64,000 nt of DNA from Streptomyces sp. NRRL WC-3742 (GCF_000720635.1 NZ_JOCF01000031.1:1-64000); one strand, 5' to 3'; positions 11,863 through 21,326 are shown, counted from the first letter of the stretch. Numbers and translations are program-made. The notes: generated by a model not told the origin, from the letters alone.

Positions 11863-13496
11863 GCGCCCCCGCAGTGCTCCTCGCCGCAGGCGGCAACACG
11901 CCCAGTATCCCGGCGCCGCACATCGAGTACGGCCAGCTCTCCCCGATGCTGGTGGTCTTCGGCGCGGCCGTGGCCGGCATCCTGGTGGAGGCTTTCGTGC
12001 CCCGCCGCCACCGGTACTGGACGCAGGTCGGCCTCTCCCTGGCCGCGCTGGTCGGCTCGTTCGTCGCCGTGGTGGTGCTGGCCGCCCAGGGCCACGGCGG
12101 GCCGCACCTGAACCTGCTGGCGATGGAGGCCGTCGCCATGGACGGCCCTGCGCTGTTCCTGCAGGGCGTGATCCTGCTGGTCGCCGTCGTCGCGGTGCTC
12201 ACCTACGCGGAGCGCCGCCTGGAGCCCAAGGCCGGGGGCCTGCCCGCGGACGCGTTCGCCGCGCAGGCGTCCACGACGCCGGGCGGCGAGCAGGAGCGGG
12301 CCGCGAACCGGGCCGGCTGGACGACCACCGAGGTCTTCCCGCTGACGCTGTTCGCCGTCGGCGGCATGCTGCTGTTCCCCGCCGCCAACGACCTGCTGAC
12401 GATGTTCGTGGCGCTGGAGGTCTTCTCGCTGCCGCTGTACCTGCTGTGCGCGCTGGCCCGGCGCCGGCGGCTGCTGTCGCAGGAGGCGGCGGTCAAGTAC
12501 TTCCTGCTCGGCGCGTTCGCCTCGGCGTTCTTCCTGTTCGGCACGGCGCTGCTGTACGGGTACGCGGGCAGCGTGAAGCTCGTCGACATCTCCGACGTGA
12601 TCGCGGGCAAGTCGATGGCCACCGCGGCGCAGCTGAGCTCGACGCAGAGTGACGCGCTGCTGCTGATCGGCCTGGCGATGCTGGCGGTGGGCCTGCTGTT
12701 CAAGGTCGGCGCGGTGCCCTTCCACGCCTGGACGCCGGACGTGTACCAGGGCGCGCCGACGCCGGTGACGGGTTTCATGGCCTCGGCGACGAAGGTGGCG
12801 GCCTTCGGGGCGTTCCTGCGGCTGTTCTACGTGGCCTTCCCCGGTCTCAAGCTGGACTGGCGGCCGGTGATGTGGGGCGTCGCGATCCTGACGATGGTGG
12901 TGGGCGCGGTGCTGGCGGTGACGCAGCAGGACGTCAAGCGCCTGCTGGCGTACTCCTCGATCGCGCACGCCGGGTTCATCCTGACCGGGGTGATCGCCCT
13001 CGACCGCCAGGGCGTCTCCTCGGTGCTGTTCTACCTGGCGGCGTACTCCTTCGTGACGCTGGGCGCCTTCGCGGTGGTGACGCTGGTGCGCGACTCCAAG
13101 GGCGAGGCGACGCACCTGTCCTCCTGGGCGGGCCTGGGGCGGCGTTCGCCGCTGCTGGCGGCGGTGTTCGCGCTGTTCCTGCTGGCCTTCGCGGGCATCC
13201 CGCTGACCTCGGGGTTCACGGGGAAGTTCGCGGTGTTCCAGGCGGCGGCGGCCGGCGGGGCGACGCCGCTGGTGGTCGTGGGTGTGCTGAGTTCGGCGGT
13301 GGCCGCGTTCTTCTACATCCGGGTGATCGTGCTGATGTTCTTCTCCGACCCGCAGCCGAACGGCCCGACGGTGGCGATCCCCAGCGCGTTCACGGCGACG
13401 GCGATCGGGGTCGGGGTGCTGGTGACGCTGGGGCTGGGGCTGCTGCCGCAGTACTTCCTGGACCTCGCGTCGAAGGCTTCGCTGTTCGCATACTGA
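11859..13496 (+). CDS. nuoN: NADH-quinone oxidoreductase subunit N (ND2-type antiporter-like)
   Basis: The 545-residue third antiporter-like subunit and the last gene of the operon. It shows the glutamate helix LLTMFVALEVFSLPLYLLCALARRR, the lysine segment FKVGAVPFHAWTPDVYQGAPTPVTGFMA, and KRLLAYSSIAHAGFILTGV, all typical of NuoN. The GTG start overlaps the nuoM stop, after a GGAGGTGAG ribosome-binding site. A hydrophilic loop around residues 120-155 (RRLEPKAGGLPADAFAAQ) is longer than in enterobacteria. A GC-rich hairpin follows 24 bases after the stop. Confidence 0.96.
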   Translation: MSAPAVLLAAGGNTPSIPAPHIEYGQLSPMLVVFGAAVAGILVEAFVPRRHRYWTQVGLSLAALVGSFVAVVVLAAQGHGGPHLNLLAMEAVAMDGPALFLQGVILLVAVVAVLTYAERRLEPKAGGLPADAFAAQASTTPGGEQERAANRAGWTTTEVFPLTLFAVGGMLLFPAANDLLTMFVALEVFSLPLYLLCALARRRRLLSQEAAVKYFLLGAFASAFFLFGTALLYGYAGSVKLVDISDVIAGKSMATAAQLSSTQSDALLLIGLAMLAVGLLFKVGAVPFHAWTPDVYQGAPTPVTGFMASATKVAAFGAFLRLFYVAFPGLKLDWRPVMWGVAILTMVVGAVLAVTQQDVKRLLAYSSIAHAGFILTGVIALDRQGVSSVLFYLAAYSFVTLGAFAVVTLVRDSKGEATHLSSWAGLGRRSPLLAAVFALFLLAFAGIPLTSGFTGKFAVFQAAAAGGATPLVVVGVLSSAVAAFFYIRVIVLMFFSDPQPNGPTVAIPSAFTATAIGVGVLVTLGLGLLPQYFLDLASKASLFAY

Positions 13497-13519
13497 CGGT
13501 GTTCGCCGCCGTCGGCCGC

Positions 13520-13547
13520 GGGCCGGTCCGGATCTCCGGGCCGGCCC
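13520..13547 (+). terminator. Hairpin after nuoN, probable end of nuo operon
   Basis: Twelve-base arms GGGCCGGTCCGG and CCGGGCCGGCCC with one mismatch and loop ATCT, starting 24 bases after the nuoN stop. It has no T run, as is common in streptomycetes. The following 240 bases up to the next gene are GC-rich with short GGGCCGGTG repeats and no coding frame I would support. Confidence 0.5.
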
Positions 13548-13786
13548 GGGCCGGTGCTCGGGCCGGTGCCCGGACCCTGAGCCGGGGGCCTTTATCCGCG
13601 GCCGGATCCGCCACCACCGCCGCGGCCCCCGCGCAGCCCGCCTGACCTGGGCTTCGAGCCCGACCATGACAGGACCAGCACGCCCGTGCAGTGATCCACT
13701 CACGACCGGATACCCTGCCTGTATGGCCAGCGGCGGCACTCAGGGACCAGGCCGCTAGATCGACCAGGGACAGAGGAGTGGTCTTC

Positions 13787-14797
13787 GTGACCGTCGTGGG
13801 ACCCTTCGGGCTCAGCGTGCAGGACCGCGACCTGACCCGGGACGTCCAGGCCGGACTGGACGCGGTGGAGGCGGCGCTCGCCGAGACCGTCAAGAGCGAC
13901 GTCCCGTTCATCACCGTCACCGCCAGCCACCTCATCGAGGCCGGCGGCAAGCGCTTCCGTCCGCTGCTCCTGCTGCTGGCCGCCCAGTTCGGCGACCCGG
14001 GGGCGCCCGGCGTGGTGCCGGCGGCCGTCGTCGTCGAACTGACCCACCTGGCCACGCTGTACCACGACGACGTCATGGACGAGGCGCCCGTGCGCCGCGG
14101 CGGTCCCAGCGCCAACTCCCGCTGGGACAACTCGGTGGCCATCCTCACCGGCGACTTCCTGTTCTCCCGCGCCTCCCAGGTCCTCGCCGACCTCGGTCCC
14201 GAGGCCGTGCGGATGCAGGCCGAGGCGTTCGAGCGCCTGGTCACCGGCCAGATCATGGAGACCCGCGGCCCCGGCCCGGACGTCGACCCGCTGCTGCACT
14301 ACCTGGACGTGCTGGCCGGCAAGACCGGCTCGCTGATCGCCGTCTCCTGCCGGATAGGAGCACAGGCGGCCGGCGCCGAGCCGTGGGTGGTCGAGACCCT
14401 CGGGGACTTCGGCGAGCGGATCGGCATCGCCTTCCAGCTGGCCGACGACGTGCTGGACATCGCCAGCGACGGCGACGAGTCCGGCAAGACCCCCGGCACC
14501 GACCTGCGCGAGGGCGTGCCCACCCTGCCGACCCTGCTGCTGCGCCAGATGCCGGCCGACCCGGCCGACGAGGCCGACACCCGGCTGCGCGAACTGCTCG
14601 ACCAGGACCTCTCGGACGACGCCCTGCACGCCGAGGCGCTGCGCCTGCTGCGCCGCCACCCGGCGCTGGAGCGGGCCCGCCGCGAGACGCTGCGCCAGGC
14701 CGAGGAGGCCCGGGCGCTGCTGGCCCCGCTGCCGGACTGCCCGGCGAAGGCGGCGCTGGAGGGCCTGTGCGACTCGGTGGCCATCCGCACCATGTGA
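13787..14797 (+). CDS. Long-chain polyprenyl diphosphate synthase
   Basis: A 336-residue trans-prenyltransferase. The first aspartate-rich motif is LYHDDVMDEAPVRRGGPSAN and the second is QLADDVLDIASD; the GGKRFRPLLLLL substrate-binding segment precedes them, and the KTGSLIAVSC helix is present. The bulky residues expected before the first Asp motif in short-chain enzymes are replaced by smaller ones, which fits a long-chain (C35-C45) product. Placement directly after nuo suggests that it makes the menaquinone side chain; that is inference from context. GTG 13787 follows GAGGAG with about nine bases of spacing; GTG 13778 would sit directly on the ribosome-binding site. The last codons are part of a 23-bp direct repeat. 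Confidence 0.9.
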   Translation: MTVVGPFGLSVQDRDLTRDVQAGLDAVEAALAETVKSDVPFITVTASHLIEAGGKRFRPLLLLLAAQFGDPGAPGVVPAAVVVELTHLATLYHDDVMDEAPVRRGGPSANSRWDNSVAILTGDFLFSRASQVLADLGPEAVRMQAEAFERLVTGQIMETRGPGPDVDPLLHYLDVLAGKTGSLIAVSCRIGAQAAGAEPWVVETLGDFGERIGIAFQLADDVLDIASDGDESGKTPGTDLREGVPTLPTLLLRQMPADPADEADTRLRELLDQDLSDDALHAEALRLLRRHPALERARRETLRQAEEARALLAPLPDCPAKAALEGLCDSVAIRTM

Positions 14798-14855
14798 GGC
14801 CCGCGCCTTGTGGGACCCGCACCATGTGAGGCCCGCGCCGTGTGAGACCCGCGCC
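14785..14855 (+). repeat. 23-bp direct repeat across the polyprenyl synthase stop codon
   Basis: The stretch 14785-14807, which holds the last codons and the stop of the synthase gene, is repeated exactly at 14817-14839 (period 32). A third, partial copy of the GTGAGRCCCGCGCC part lies at 14842-14855. A small GGCCCC-TGC-GGGGCC hairpin follows at 14882-14896. The repeats lie in an otherwise gene-free 176-bp gap. Confidence 0.8.
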
Positions 14856-14973
14856 GGGGCCGTGACATGGCCCGTGACCTCGGCCCCTGCGGGGCCTGTG
14901 ACCCGGGCCATGTGAGGTGTCCGCGATGGGGGAGACTGGCTGTCGTCCGCTCACCCCAGCCGGGAAGGTCGCC

Positions 14974-15636
14974 ATGCGCCGCGTCGTCATCGCCGAGGAC
15001 TCCGTACTGCTGCGGGAGGGTCTGACCAGACTGCTCACCGACCGGGGCCTGGAGGTGGTCGCGGGCGTCGGGGACGGTGACGCGCTGCTGCGCACGGTGG
15101 ACGAGCTGGCGGCCGCCGACGCGCTGCCGGACGTGGTGGTCTCCGACGTGCGGATGCCGCCCAGCCACACCGACGAGGGCCTTCGCGCCTGTGTGGAGCT
15201 GCGCGGTCGCTATCCGCAGCTGGGCGTGCTGGTGCTGTCGCAGTTCGTGGAGGAACGTTACGCCTCCGAGCTGCTGGCCGGATCCACCCGGGGCGTCGGC
15301 TACCTGCTCAAGGACCGCGTCGCCGAGGTGCGCGAGTTCGCCGACGCGGTGGTACGGGTGGCCGAGGGCGGCACCGCGCTGGACCCGGAGGTGGTGCAGC
15401 AGCTGCTCAGCCGCAGCCGCAAGGGTGACGTTCTGGCCAACCTCACCCCGCGCGAGCGCGAGGTGCTGGGGCTGATGGCCGAAGGGCGCACCAACGCGGC
15501 CGTCGCCAGGCAACTGGTCGTCTCGGACGGCGCCGTGGAGAAGCACGTCAGCAACATCTTCCTCAAGCTCGGGCTCGCCCAGAGCCAGCAGGACCACCGC
15601 AGGGTCCTCGCGGTGCTCACCTACCTCAACTCCTAA
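14974..15636 (+). CDS. NarL/LuxR-type response regulator (no adjacent kinase)
   Basis: A 220-residue two-component response regulator. The receiver domain occupies residues 1-130: [15 protein letters not shown] carries the acidic pocket, the phospho-acceptor is Asp58 in [16 protein letters not shown], and the conserved Lys is in GYLLKDRV. A LuxR-type HTH is at about 153-205 ([23 protein letters not shown] ... [16 protein letters not shown]). ATG 14974 is chosen because [10 protein letters not shown] is the usual start of the fold and GGAAGG lies upstream; an ATG at 14917 adds a non-conserved leader. No sensor kinase is seen on either side, so its partner must be elsewhere. It lies upstream of korAB on the same strand, but a 221-bp gap makes a shared transcript uncertain. 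Confidence 0.93.
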   Translation: MRRVVIAEDSVLLREGLTRLLTDRGLEVVAGVGDGDALLRTVDELAAADALPDVVVSDVRMPPSHTDEGLRACVELRGRYPQLGVLVLSQFVEERYASELLAGSTRGVGYLLKDRVAEVREFADAVVRVAEGGTALDPEVVQQLLSRSRKGDVLANLTPREREVLGLMAEGRTNAAVARQLVVSDGAVEKHVSNIFLKLGLAQSQQDHRRVLAVLTYLNS

Positions 15637-15857
15637 GACACGGGCCTGGTCCCTGGGGACCGGACCCCTTCGGAATGGCGGCCGCCGCCCGGATGTTGTC
15701 CTGGGTGCGCGGCTGCGGCGCGCTGCGGCGCTTTCCCGCCGCATGCGGGAGTTCCAGTCAGGGTCGACCTCGCGCGCATAGGATGCGAGAGGTGCACCAA
15801 GCGGACGGGGCACGGGGCCGCGCCCGCGGGGGTGCACCCACGAGGAGGTCCGCGGCA

Positions 15858-17846
15858 GTGACCAGTCAGGTCGATCAGTCAGAAGCAGTGGACGGTTCGG
15901 ACGGCGGCGAGGGCCGTGTCGGCAGCGGTGAGGACCGCTCCGGTGCGACCGTGCCCGCCGGCCCTCCCGCCCCGGGCGGGCCACCGCGCGGCAAGCCCAT
16001 TCGCAGACTCGACCGGGTGATCATCAGGTTCGCCGGCGACTCGGGTGACGGCATGCAGCTCACCGGTGACCGCTTCACCTCCGAGACGGCGTCCTTCGGC
16101 AACGACCTCTCCACGCTGCCGAACTTCCCCGCCGAGATCCGCGCACCCGCCGGCACCCTGCCCGGCGTCTCGTCCTTCCAGTTGCACTTCGCCGACCACG
16201 ACATCCTCACCCCCGGGGACGCCCCCAACGTACTGGTGGCGATGAACCCGGCGGCGCTCAAGGCGAACCTGGCGGACCTGCCGCGCGGTGCGGAGATCAT
16301 CGTCAACACCGACGAGTTCACCAAACGCGCGCTGGCGAAGGTCGGTTACGAGGCCGACCCGCTCGGCGACGGCTCGCTGGACGGCTACCACCTGCACAAG
16401 GTGCCGCTCACCACGCTCACCGTCGAGGCGCTCAAGGACAGCGGCCTGGCCCGCAAGGACGCCGAGCGGGCGAAGAACATGTTCGCCCTGGGGATGCTGT
16501 CCTGGATGTACCACCGGCCCACCCACGGCACCGAGAGGTTCCTGCGCTCCAAGTTCGCCAAGAAGCCGCAGATCGCCGAGGCCAACATCAGCGCCTTCCG
16601 GGCCGGCTGGAACTTCGGTGAGACCACCGAGACCTTCGCCGTCTCCTACGAGGTGCCGCCGGCCCGCCTGCCCGCCGGCCGCTACCGCAACATCTCCGGC
16701 AACCTGGCCCTGTCCTACGGCCTGATCGCCGCCGCCGAGCGTGCCGGACTGCCGCTCTACCTGGGCTCGTACCCGATCACCCCGGCCTCCGACATCCTGC
16801 ACGAGCTCTCCCGGCACAAGAACTTCGGGGTGCGCACCTTCCAGGCCGAGGACGAGATCGCCGGGATCGGCGCCGCCCTGGGCGCGGCCTTCGGCGGGGC
16901 GCTGGGCGTGACCACCACCTCGGGCCCGGGCGTGGCGCTCAAGTCCGAGACGATCGGACTCGCCGTCTCGCTCGAACTGCCGCTGCTGGTCGTGGACATC
17001 CAGCGCGGCGGCCCCTCCACGGGCCTGCCGACCAAGACCGAGCAGGCGGACCTGCTGCAGGCGATGTTCGGGCGCAACGGCGAGGCGCCGGTGCCGATCG
17101 TCGCCCCGGCCACCCCCGCCGAGTGCTTCGACGCGGCACTGGAGGCGGCCCGCATCGCCGTCACCTACCGCACCCCGGTGTTCCTGCTCTCCGACGGCTA
17201 CCTGGCCAACGGCTCCGAGCCCTGGCGCATCCCCGAGGTCGACGAACTCCCGTCCATCGACCCGGACTTCGCGACCGGCCCCAACCGTGAGGACGGCTCC
17301 TTCTGGCCGTACCTGCGCGACGCGGCCACCCTCGCCCGGCCCTGGGCGCTGCCCGGCACCCCGGGCCTCGAGCACCGCGTCGGCGGCATCGAGAAGCAGG
17401 ACGGCACCGGCAACATCTCCTACGACCCGGCCAACCACGACTTCATGGTCCGCACCCGCCAGGCCAAGGTGGACGGCATCACGGTCGAGCCCGTCGAGGT
17501 GGACGACCCCAGCGGCGAGGCCCGGGTGCTGGTGCTGGGCTGGGGCTCGACGTACGGGCCGATCACCGCGGCGGTGCGCCGGGTGCGCGCGGACGGCGGC
17601 GAGATCGCCCAGGCGCACCTGCGCAACCTCAACCCGTTCCCGGCCAACCTCGGTGCGGTGCTTCGCAGTTACGAGAAGGTCATCGTGCCCGAGATGAACC
17701 TGGGCCAGCTGGCGCTGCTGCTGCGTGCCCGGTACCTGGTGGACGCGGAGTCCTACAACCAGGTGCGCGGGCTGCCGTTCAAGGCGGCGCAGCTGGCGGA
17801 CGTGCTGTGGGCGGCGATCGGCACCCTGGACGAGGAGGACCACTGA
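15858..17846 (+). CDS. korA: 2-oxoglutarate:ferredoxin oxidoreductase subunit alpha
   Basis: A 662-residue alpha subunit in which the gamma-type domain is fused at the N-terminus (RVIIRFAGDSGDGMQLTGDR, residues about 55-230), followed by the pyruvate-ferredoxin-oxidoreductase alpha domain (YLGSYPITPASDILHELSR, FQAEDEIAGIGAALGAAFGG, TTTSGPGVALKSE, DIQRGGPSTGLPTK) and a transketolase C-terminal-like domain. With KorB it oxidises 2-oxoglutarate to succinyl-CoA, reducing ferredoxin. GTG 15858 follows AGGAGGT at 15843-15849. It overlaps korB by one base (TGATG), so the two are co-translated. The 2-oxoglutarate preference is assigned by family; other 2-oxoacids are possible. Confidence 0.93.
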   Translation: MTSQVDQSEAVDGSDGGEGRVGSGEDRSGATVPAGPPAPGGPPRGKPIRRLDRVIIRFAGDSGDGMQLTGDRFTSETASFGNDLSTLPNFPAEIRAPAGTLPGVSSFQLHFADHDILTPGDAPNVLVAMNPAALKANLADLPRGAEIIVNTDEFTKRALAKVGYEADPLGDGSLDGYHLHKVPLTTLTVEALKDSGLARKDAERAKNMFALGMLSWMYHRPTHGTERFLRSKFAKKPQIAEANISAFRAGWNFGETTETFAVSYEVPPARLPAGRYRNISGNLALSYGLIAAAERAGLPLYLGSYPITPASDILHELSRHKNFGVRTFQAEDEIAGIGAALGAAFGGALGVTTTSGPGVALKSETIGLAVSLELPLLVVDIQRGGPSTGLPTKTEQADLLQAMFGRNGEAPVPIVAPATPAECFDAALEAARIAVTYRTPVFLLSDGYLANGSEPWRIPEVDELPSIDPDFATGPNREDGSFWPYLRDAATLARPWALPGTPGLEHRVGGIEKQDGTGNISYDPANHDFMVRTRQAKVDGITVEPVEVDDPSGEARVLVLGWGSTYGPITAAVRRVRADGGEIAQAHLRNLNPFPANLGAVLRSYEKVIVPEMNLGQLALLLRARYLVDAESYNQVRGLPFKAAQLADVLWAAIGTLDEEDH

Positions 17847-18916
17847 TGAGTGACGGCGTTTCCGAGGGGCGCGGCTTCACGTCGCTGCGCCTGGTGCCCA
17901 AGACCGAAGTGCCGCAGAGCGCACGGGACTTCAAGACCGACCAGGAGGTGCGCTGGTGCCCCGGCTGCGGGGACTACGCGATCCTTGCGGCGGTGCAGTC
18001 CTTCATGCCGGAGCTGGGGATCAAGCGCGAGAACACGGTGTTCGTCTCCGGCATCGGCTGCTCCTCGCGCTTCCCGTACTACATGAACACCTACGGGGTG
18101 CACTCCATCCACGGGCGCGCCCCGGCGATCGCGACGGGGCTGGCGACCTCCCGCCGGGACCTGAGCGTGTGGGTGGTGACGGGTGACGGCGACGCGCTGT
18201 CCATCGGCGGCAACCATCTGATCCACGCACTGCGACGCAATGTCAATCTGAAGATCCTGCTGTTCAACAACCGTATCTACGGCCTGACCAAGGGTCAGTA
18301 CTCGCCCACCAGCGAGGTCGGCAAGATCACCAAGTCCACGCCGATGGGCTCCCTGGACGCGCCCTTCAACCCGCTGTCGCTGGCGCTCGGGGCGGAGGCG
18401 TCGTTCGTGGCGCGCACCATCGACTCGGACCGCAAGCACCTGCAGTCGGTGCTGCGCGCGGCCGCCGAGCACGAGGGCACGGCGCTGGTGGAGATCTACC
18501 AGAACTGCAACATCTTCAACGACGGCGCCTTCGAGGTCCTCAAGGAGCCCGGCACCCGGGACGAGGCGCTGATCCGCCTGGAGCACGGGCAGCCGGTGCG
18601 CTTCGGCGCGGACGGCGCCGGCGGCGTCTTCCGGGGTGCGGACGGCGAGCTGTTCACGGCGCCGGTCACCGCCGCCAACGAGGCGGACGTGCTGGTGCAC
18701 GACGCCCACGCCCCCAGCCCCTCCGGAGCGTTCGCCCTCTCGCGGATCGCCGACGCGGACACCCTGCACCACACCCCGATCGGGGTGCTGCGGGACGTGA
18801 GCCGGCCGGTGTACGACGAGCTGATGGCGAGCCAGCTGGAGGAGGCCGAGGCGGCCCGTGGCCGGGGCGACCTGGCGAAGCTGCTGGTCGGCAGCGACAC
18901 CTGGACGGTGGACTGA
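17846..18916 (+). CDS. korB: 2-oxoglutarate:ferredoxin oxidoreductase subunit beta
   Basis: A 356-residue thiamine diphosphate-binding subunit. It shows VRWCPGCGDYAIL near residue 35, VSGIGCSSRFPYYM, HGRAPAIATGLA, the TPP/Mg motif GDGDALSIGGNHLIHALRRN, and NNRIYGLTKGQYSPTS, all standard for the KorB/PorB family. No 8Fe ferredoxin domain is present, so electrons leave to a separate ferredoxin. ATG 17846 overlaps the korA stop. A strong hairpin follows 25 bases after the stop and separates it from the convergent LCP gene. Confidence 0.94.
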   Translation: MSDGVSEGRGFTSLRLVPKTEVPQSARDFKTDQEVRWCPGCGDYAILAAVQSFMPELGIKRENTVFVSGIGCSSRFPYYMNTYGVHSIHGRAPAIATGLATSRRDLSVWVVTGDGDALSIGGNHLIHALRRNVNLKILLFNNRIYGLTKGQYSPTSEVGKITKSTPMGSLDAPFNPLSLALGAEASFVARTIDSDRKHLQSVLRAAAEHEGTALVEIYQNCNIFNDGAFEVLKEPGTRDEALIRLEHGQPVRFGADGAGGVFRGADGELFTAPVTAANEADVLVHDAHAPSPSGAFALSRIADADTLHHTPIGVLRDVSRPVYDELMASQLEEAEAARGRGDLAKLLVGSDTWTVD

Positions 18917-18941
18917 CCTGTTCGTGGACCCGCTCGTGGAG

Positions 18942-18986
18942 ACGGACTCCGGCGCCCCTGTCACCTGCGGGGGCGCCGGAGTCCGT
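18942..18986. terminator. Bidirectional hairpin between korB and LCP gene
   Basis: Perfect 17-base arms starting ACGGACTCCGGCGCCCC (18942-18958 with 18970-18986) and an 11-base loop. It sits between two convergent stops (18916 and 19002), so it can serve both strands. Confidence 0.8.
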
Positions 18987-19001
18987 TCAGGGGCCGGCCG
19001 G

Positions 19002-20696
19002 TCAGTAGACGCAGGGGATGCCGCCGTCGGACTGGGCGTCGACCGCCGGCCCCTGGACGGACACGTTCGGGGCCTGGTTGGCGGGGGTGCCGGGTGTGGG
19101 CGCGGCCGTCCTGTCGGCGGCGACCCCGGTGAAGGAGGCGCCGAGGGTGACGACCACGTGGTCGGCGGCGGCCGAGGCGGACTCGGTGGCGCTCACGCCG
19201 TAGCGGGCGGCGATCTGGTCGGCCGCCTCCTTGGCGCCCTTGCCGTAGGTGACGGTGGTGGTCTTCGGGTGGGTGGCGGCCGGGCCGGTCCTTCCCTCCT
19301 TGAAGCCCATCGCGACCAGGGCCTTGGCCTCGGCGGTGGAGGAGACCCCGGCGGCGGAGGAGGCGTTGAACACGTCCACCGTGGCGGTGCCGGCGGCCGT
19401 GGGCGGCGCGGTCGTGGTGGGGGCGGCGGGCACGGTGGGAGCCGTGGTGGCGCCGTCCGTGGGGGCGGCGACCGGGGCGGAGGCGTCGGCGTAGCCGAAG
19501 AGCTGCTTGACGACGGTCTGGATCTTGGCCGGGGTGACGATGTTGACGTCCTGGCCGTTGCGGGTGTCGAACCTGTCGAAGGTCAGGGTGTTGAACTCGA
19601 CGTTGCCGCCGGTCAGCGCCGGGGCCTGCTCGGCGAAGTCGAGGATGTTCCACTCGTTGTCGATGACGAGGTCCTTCTGGACGACGCCGAACAGCTGCCT
19701 GAGCTTGCCGAGGTCGCTGATCACGCCGTCCTGCTTGAGCTTGTGGACGACGGAGGAGATGAACGCCTGCTGGCGGTGGGTGCGGGCGAAGTCACCGCTG
19801 TTGCCGTGGCCGTCGTCGAGGTTGTGGCGCTGGCGGACGAAGCTCAGTGCCTGGGAGGCGTTGAGCTTGTTGACGCCCTTCTTGAAGTCGGCGCCGGAGC
19901 CCTGGCCCTCCATGGCCGGGTCCTTGGTGTCGTGGGTGAGGCAGACCTCGATCGGCTCGACGGCCTTGGCGATGTCGTAGAACCCCATGAGGTTGACCTC
20001 GGCCACGTGGTCGATCGGCTGGTTGACGAAGGTCTGGACGGTCCGGATGGTGGCCGCGCGGCCGATGTCGCGCCCGGCCTTCTCCAGGTCGGCGCCCTTG
20101 AGCCCCTTGGCCCGCAGGCCCGCGTCCGCCTTGTCCTTGGCGTTGCCGTACGCCTCCTTGATCTTCGCCATGCCCATCTGGGTCCCGTCGCCCTTGTAGG
20201 TCATGACGTAGTCGTCACGGGGGATGGAGACCGCCTGCACCTTGCCGCCGTTGGCCGGTATGTGCAGCAGGATCAGCGAGTTGGTGTTGTAGCCGCCGAT
20301 GTCGGAGCTGTGGCCCGCGTGCAGTTCGTCCTGGACGAACTGTCCGGGCAGGTCCGAGCCGTCCATGGCCTTGCGGCTGTCCAGGCCGATCAGGAGCAGG
20401 TTGACCGAGTTGTCGAGGTGCTTGGGCGCGTCCTTCTTGGTCTCGTCCAGGGCCTTGGAGGTCACCATGCCCCGGGTGAGCTCGTTGAACCCGTACCAGG
20501 TGACCCCGGCGGCCACGAACACCGCGAGCCCGGCGGTGCAGGCGATGGTCCGTCCGGCGATCAGCAGCGGCGAGCGGCGGGGCGCGGGGGGCTGCGCCGA
20601 GCGGCGGGAGGCGCGGCGGCCCTCCGGCGGCCCGGGGTTCTCGCCGTTGCCGCTGCCGTTGCTGCTGCTCTCGTTGCGCTCGGCGTGCTCAGTCAT
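19002..20696 (-). CDS. LCP (LytR-CpsA-Psr) family protein with LytR_C domain
   Basis: A 564-residue cell-wall glycopolymer ligase of the LCP family, which transfers undecaprenyl-linked polymers (teichoic acid or similar) to peptidoglycan. A charged cytoplasmic N-terminus (about 45 residues) precedes one transmembrane helix (LIAGRTIACTAGLAVFVAAG). The LCP domain follows, with NLLLIGLDSR, SDIGGYNTNSLILLHI, VSIPRDDYV, and ALSFVRQRHNLDDG...DFARTHRQQ, holding the conserved Arg and Asp residues that bind the lipid pyrophosphate. After an Ala/Thr-rich linker, a LytR_C domain (about residues 430-530) starts at VDVFNASSAAGVS. The gene overlaps the end of the upstream membrane gene by 8 bp, with its GGAGG inside that gene, so the two form an operon. 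Confidence 0.93.
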   Translation of the reverse strand: MTEHAERNESSSNGSGNGENPGPPEGRRASRRSAQPPAPRRSPLLIAGRTIACTAGLAVFVAAGVTWYGFNELTRGMVTSKALDETKKDAPKHLDNSVNLLLIGLDSRKAMDGSDLPGQFVQDELHAGHSSDIGGYNTNSLILLHIPANGGKVQAVSIPRDDYVMTYKGDGTQMGMAKIKEAYGNAKDKADAGLRAKGLKGADLEKAGRDIGRAATIRTVQTFVNQPIDHVAEVNLMGFYDIAKAVEPIEVCLTHDTKDPAMEGQGSGADFKKGVNKLNASQALSFVRQRHNLDDGHGNSGDFARTHRQQAFISSVVHKLKQDGVISDLGKLRQLFGVVQKDLVIDNEWNILDFAEQAPALTGGNVEFNTLTFDRFDTRNGQDVNIVTPAKIQTVVKQLFGYADASAPVAAPTDGATTAPTVPAAPTTTAPPTAAGTATVDVFNASSAAGVSSTAEAKALVAMGFKEGRTGPAATHPKTTTVTYGKGAKEAADQIAARYGVSATESASAAADHVVVTLGASFTGVAADRTAAPTPGTPANQAPNVSVQGPAVDAQSDGGIPCVY

Positions 20697-21156
20697 GCTG
20701 CCTCCTGCGGCCTCGGATCGTCCGGACCGCGATCACCAGGACGGCCGCCGCGGCGGCCAGAGCCATCACGGGGAAGCCCAGCACCAGCCACCTCGCGGCG
20801 CCGGTGGCCAGGTGGTTGCCCTCGTACTTGTCGGGGTTCACCAGCAGTTCGACGCCGCCCTCGACGGCCAGGACCACCAGCGGCGATCCCGCCAGCACCC
20901 ACCACCAGCCGTTGCGGGTGCTCAGGCCCGCCGCCAGGGCGGTGCCGAGCACCGAGCAGATGAGGAAGGCCGCGCCCATGCCGGGGCCGGAGGTCTCGTC
21001 GACCGCCGCGCCGATCAGCGGCAGTCCGACGGCCAGGACGGCGGGGATCGCCGGCCCTCCGGGCAGGGCGCGCCGGGGCGCGGCGGGCTCGGAGGGTCTG
21101 CCCGCCGCCCGTCGCCGTGCTCCCTGCTCGGCCGTCCGTCCTCGCTGCCCCGCCAC
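20689..21156 (-). CDS. Small membrane protein, DUF6542-like
   Basis: A 155-residue protein with a basic, disordered first 35 residues (arginine- and alanine-rich) followed by four hydrophobic helices: AVLAVGLPLIGAAVDE, GAAFLICSVLGTALAAG, WWWVLAGSPLVVLAVEGGVEL and LVLGFPVMALAAAAAVLVIAV. The pattern resembles the DUF6542 family that is often next to LCP genes in actinomycetes; this is from memory and not searched. Its stop overlaps the start of the LCP gene, so it may work with wall-polymer attachment. Its function is unknown. Confidence 0.75.
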   Translation of the reverse strand: MAGQRGRTAEQGARRRAAGRPSEPAAPRRALPGGPAIPAVLAVGLPLIGAAVDETSGPGMGAAFLICSVLGTALAAGLSTRNGWWWVLAGSPLVVLAVEGGVELLVNPDKYEGNHLATGAARWLVLGFPVMALAAAAAVLVIAVRTIRGRRRQHD

Positions 21157-21326
21157 GTACTCACCCCCGGATCGTCCCGCGTCATCACGCGTCGTGTCGG
21201 CGCGGTCGCCGGGAGCCGTGCGAACTACGGTTGCGGCGCTGCCAGTTCTGGACGCAGTTGTCGGCCGGCCGGTTCCCGGCCGCGGTTTCCCGCCGCCGAT
21301 CCGGGGCAGGCCCGTTTTCGGATTTC

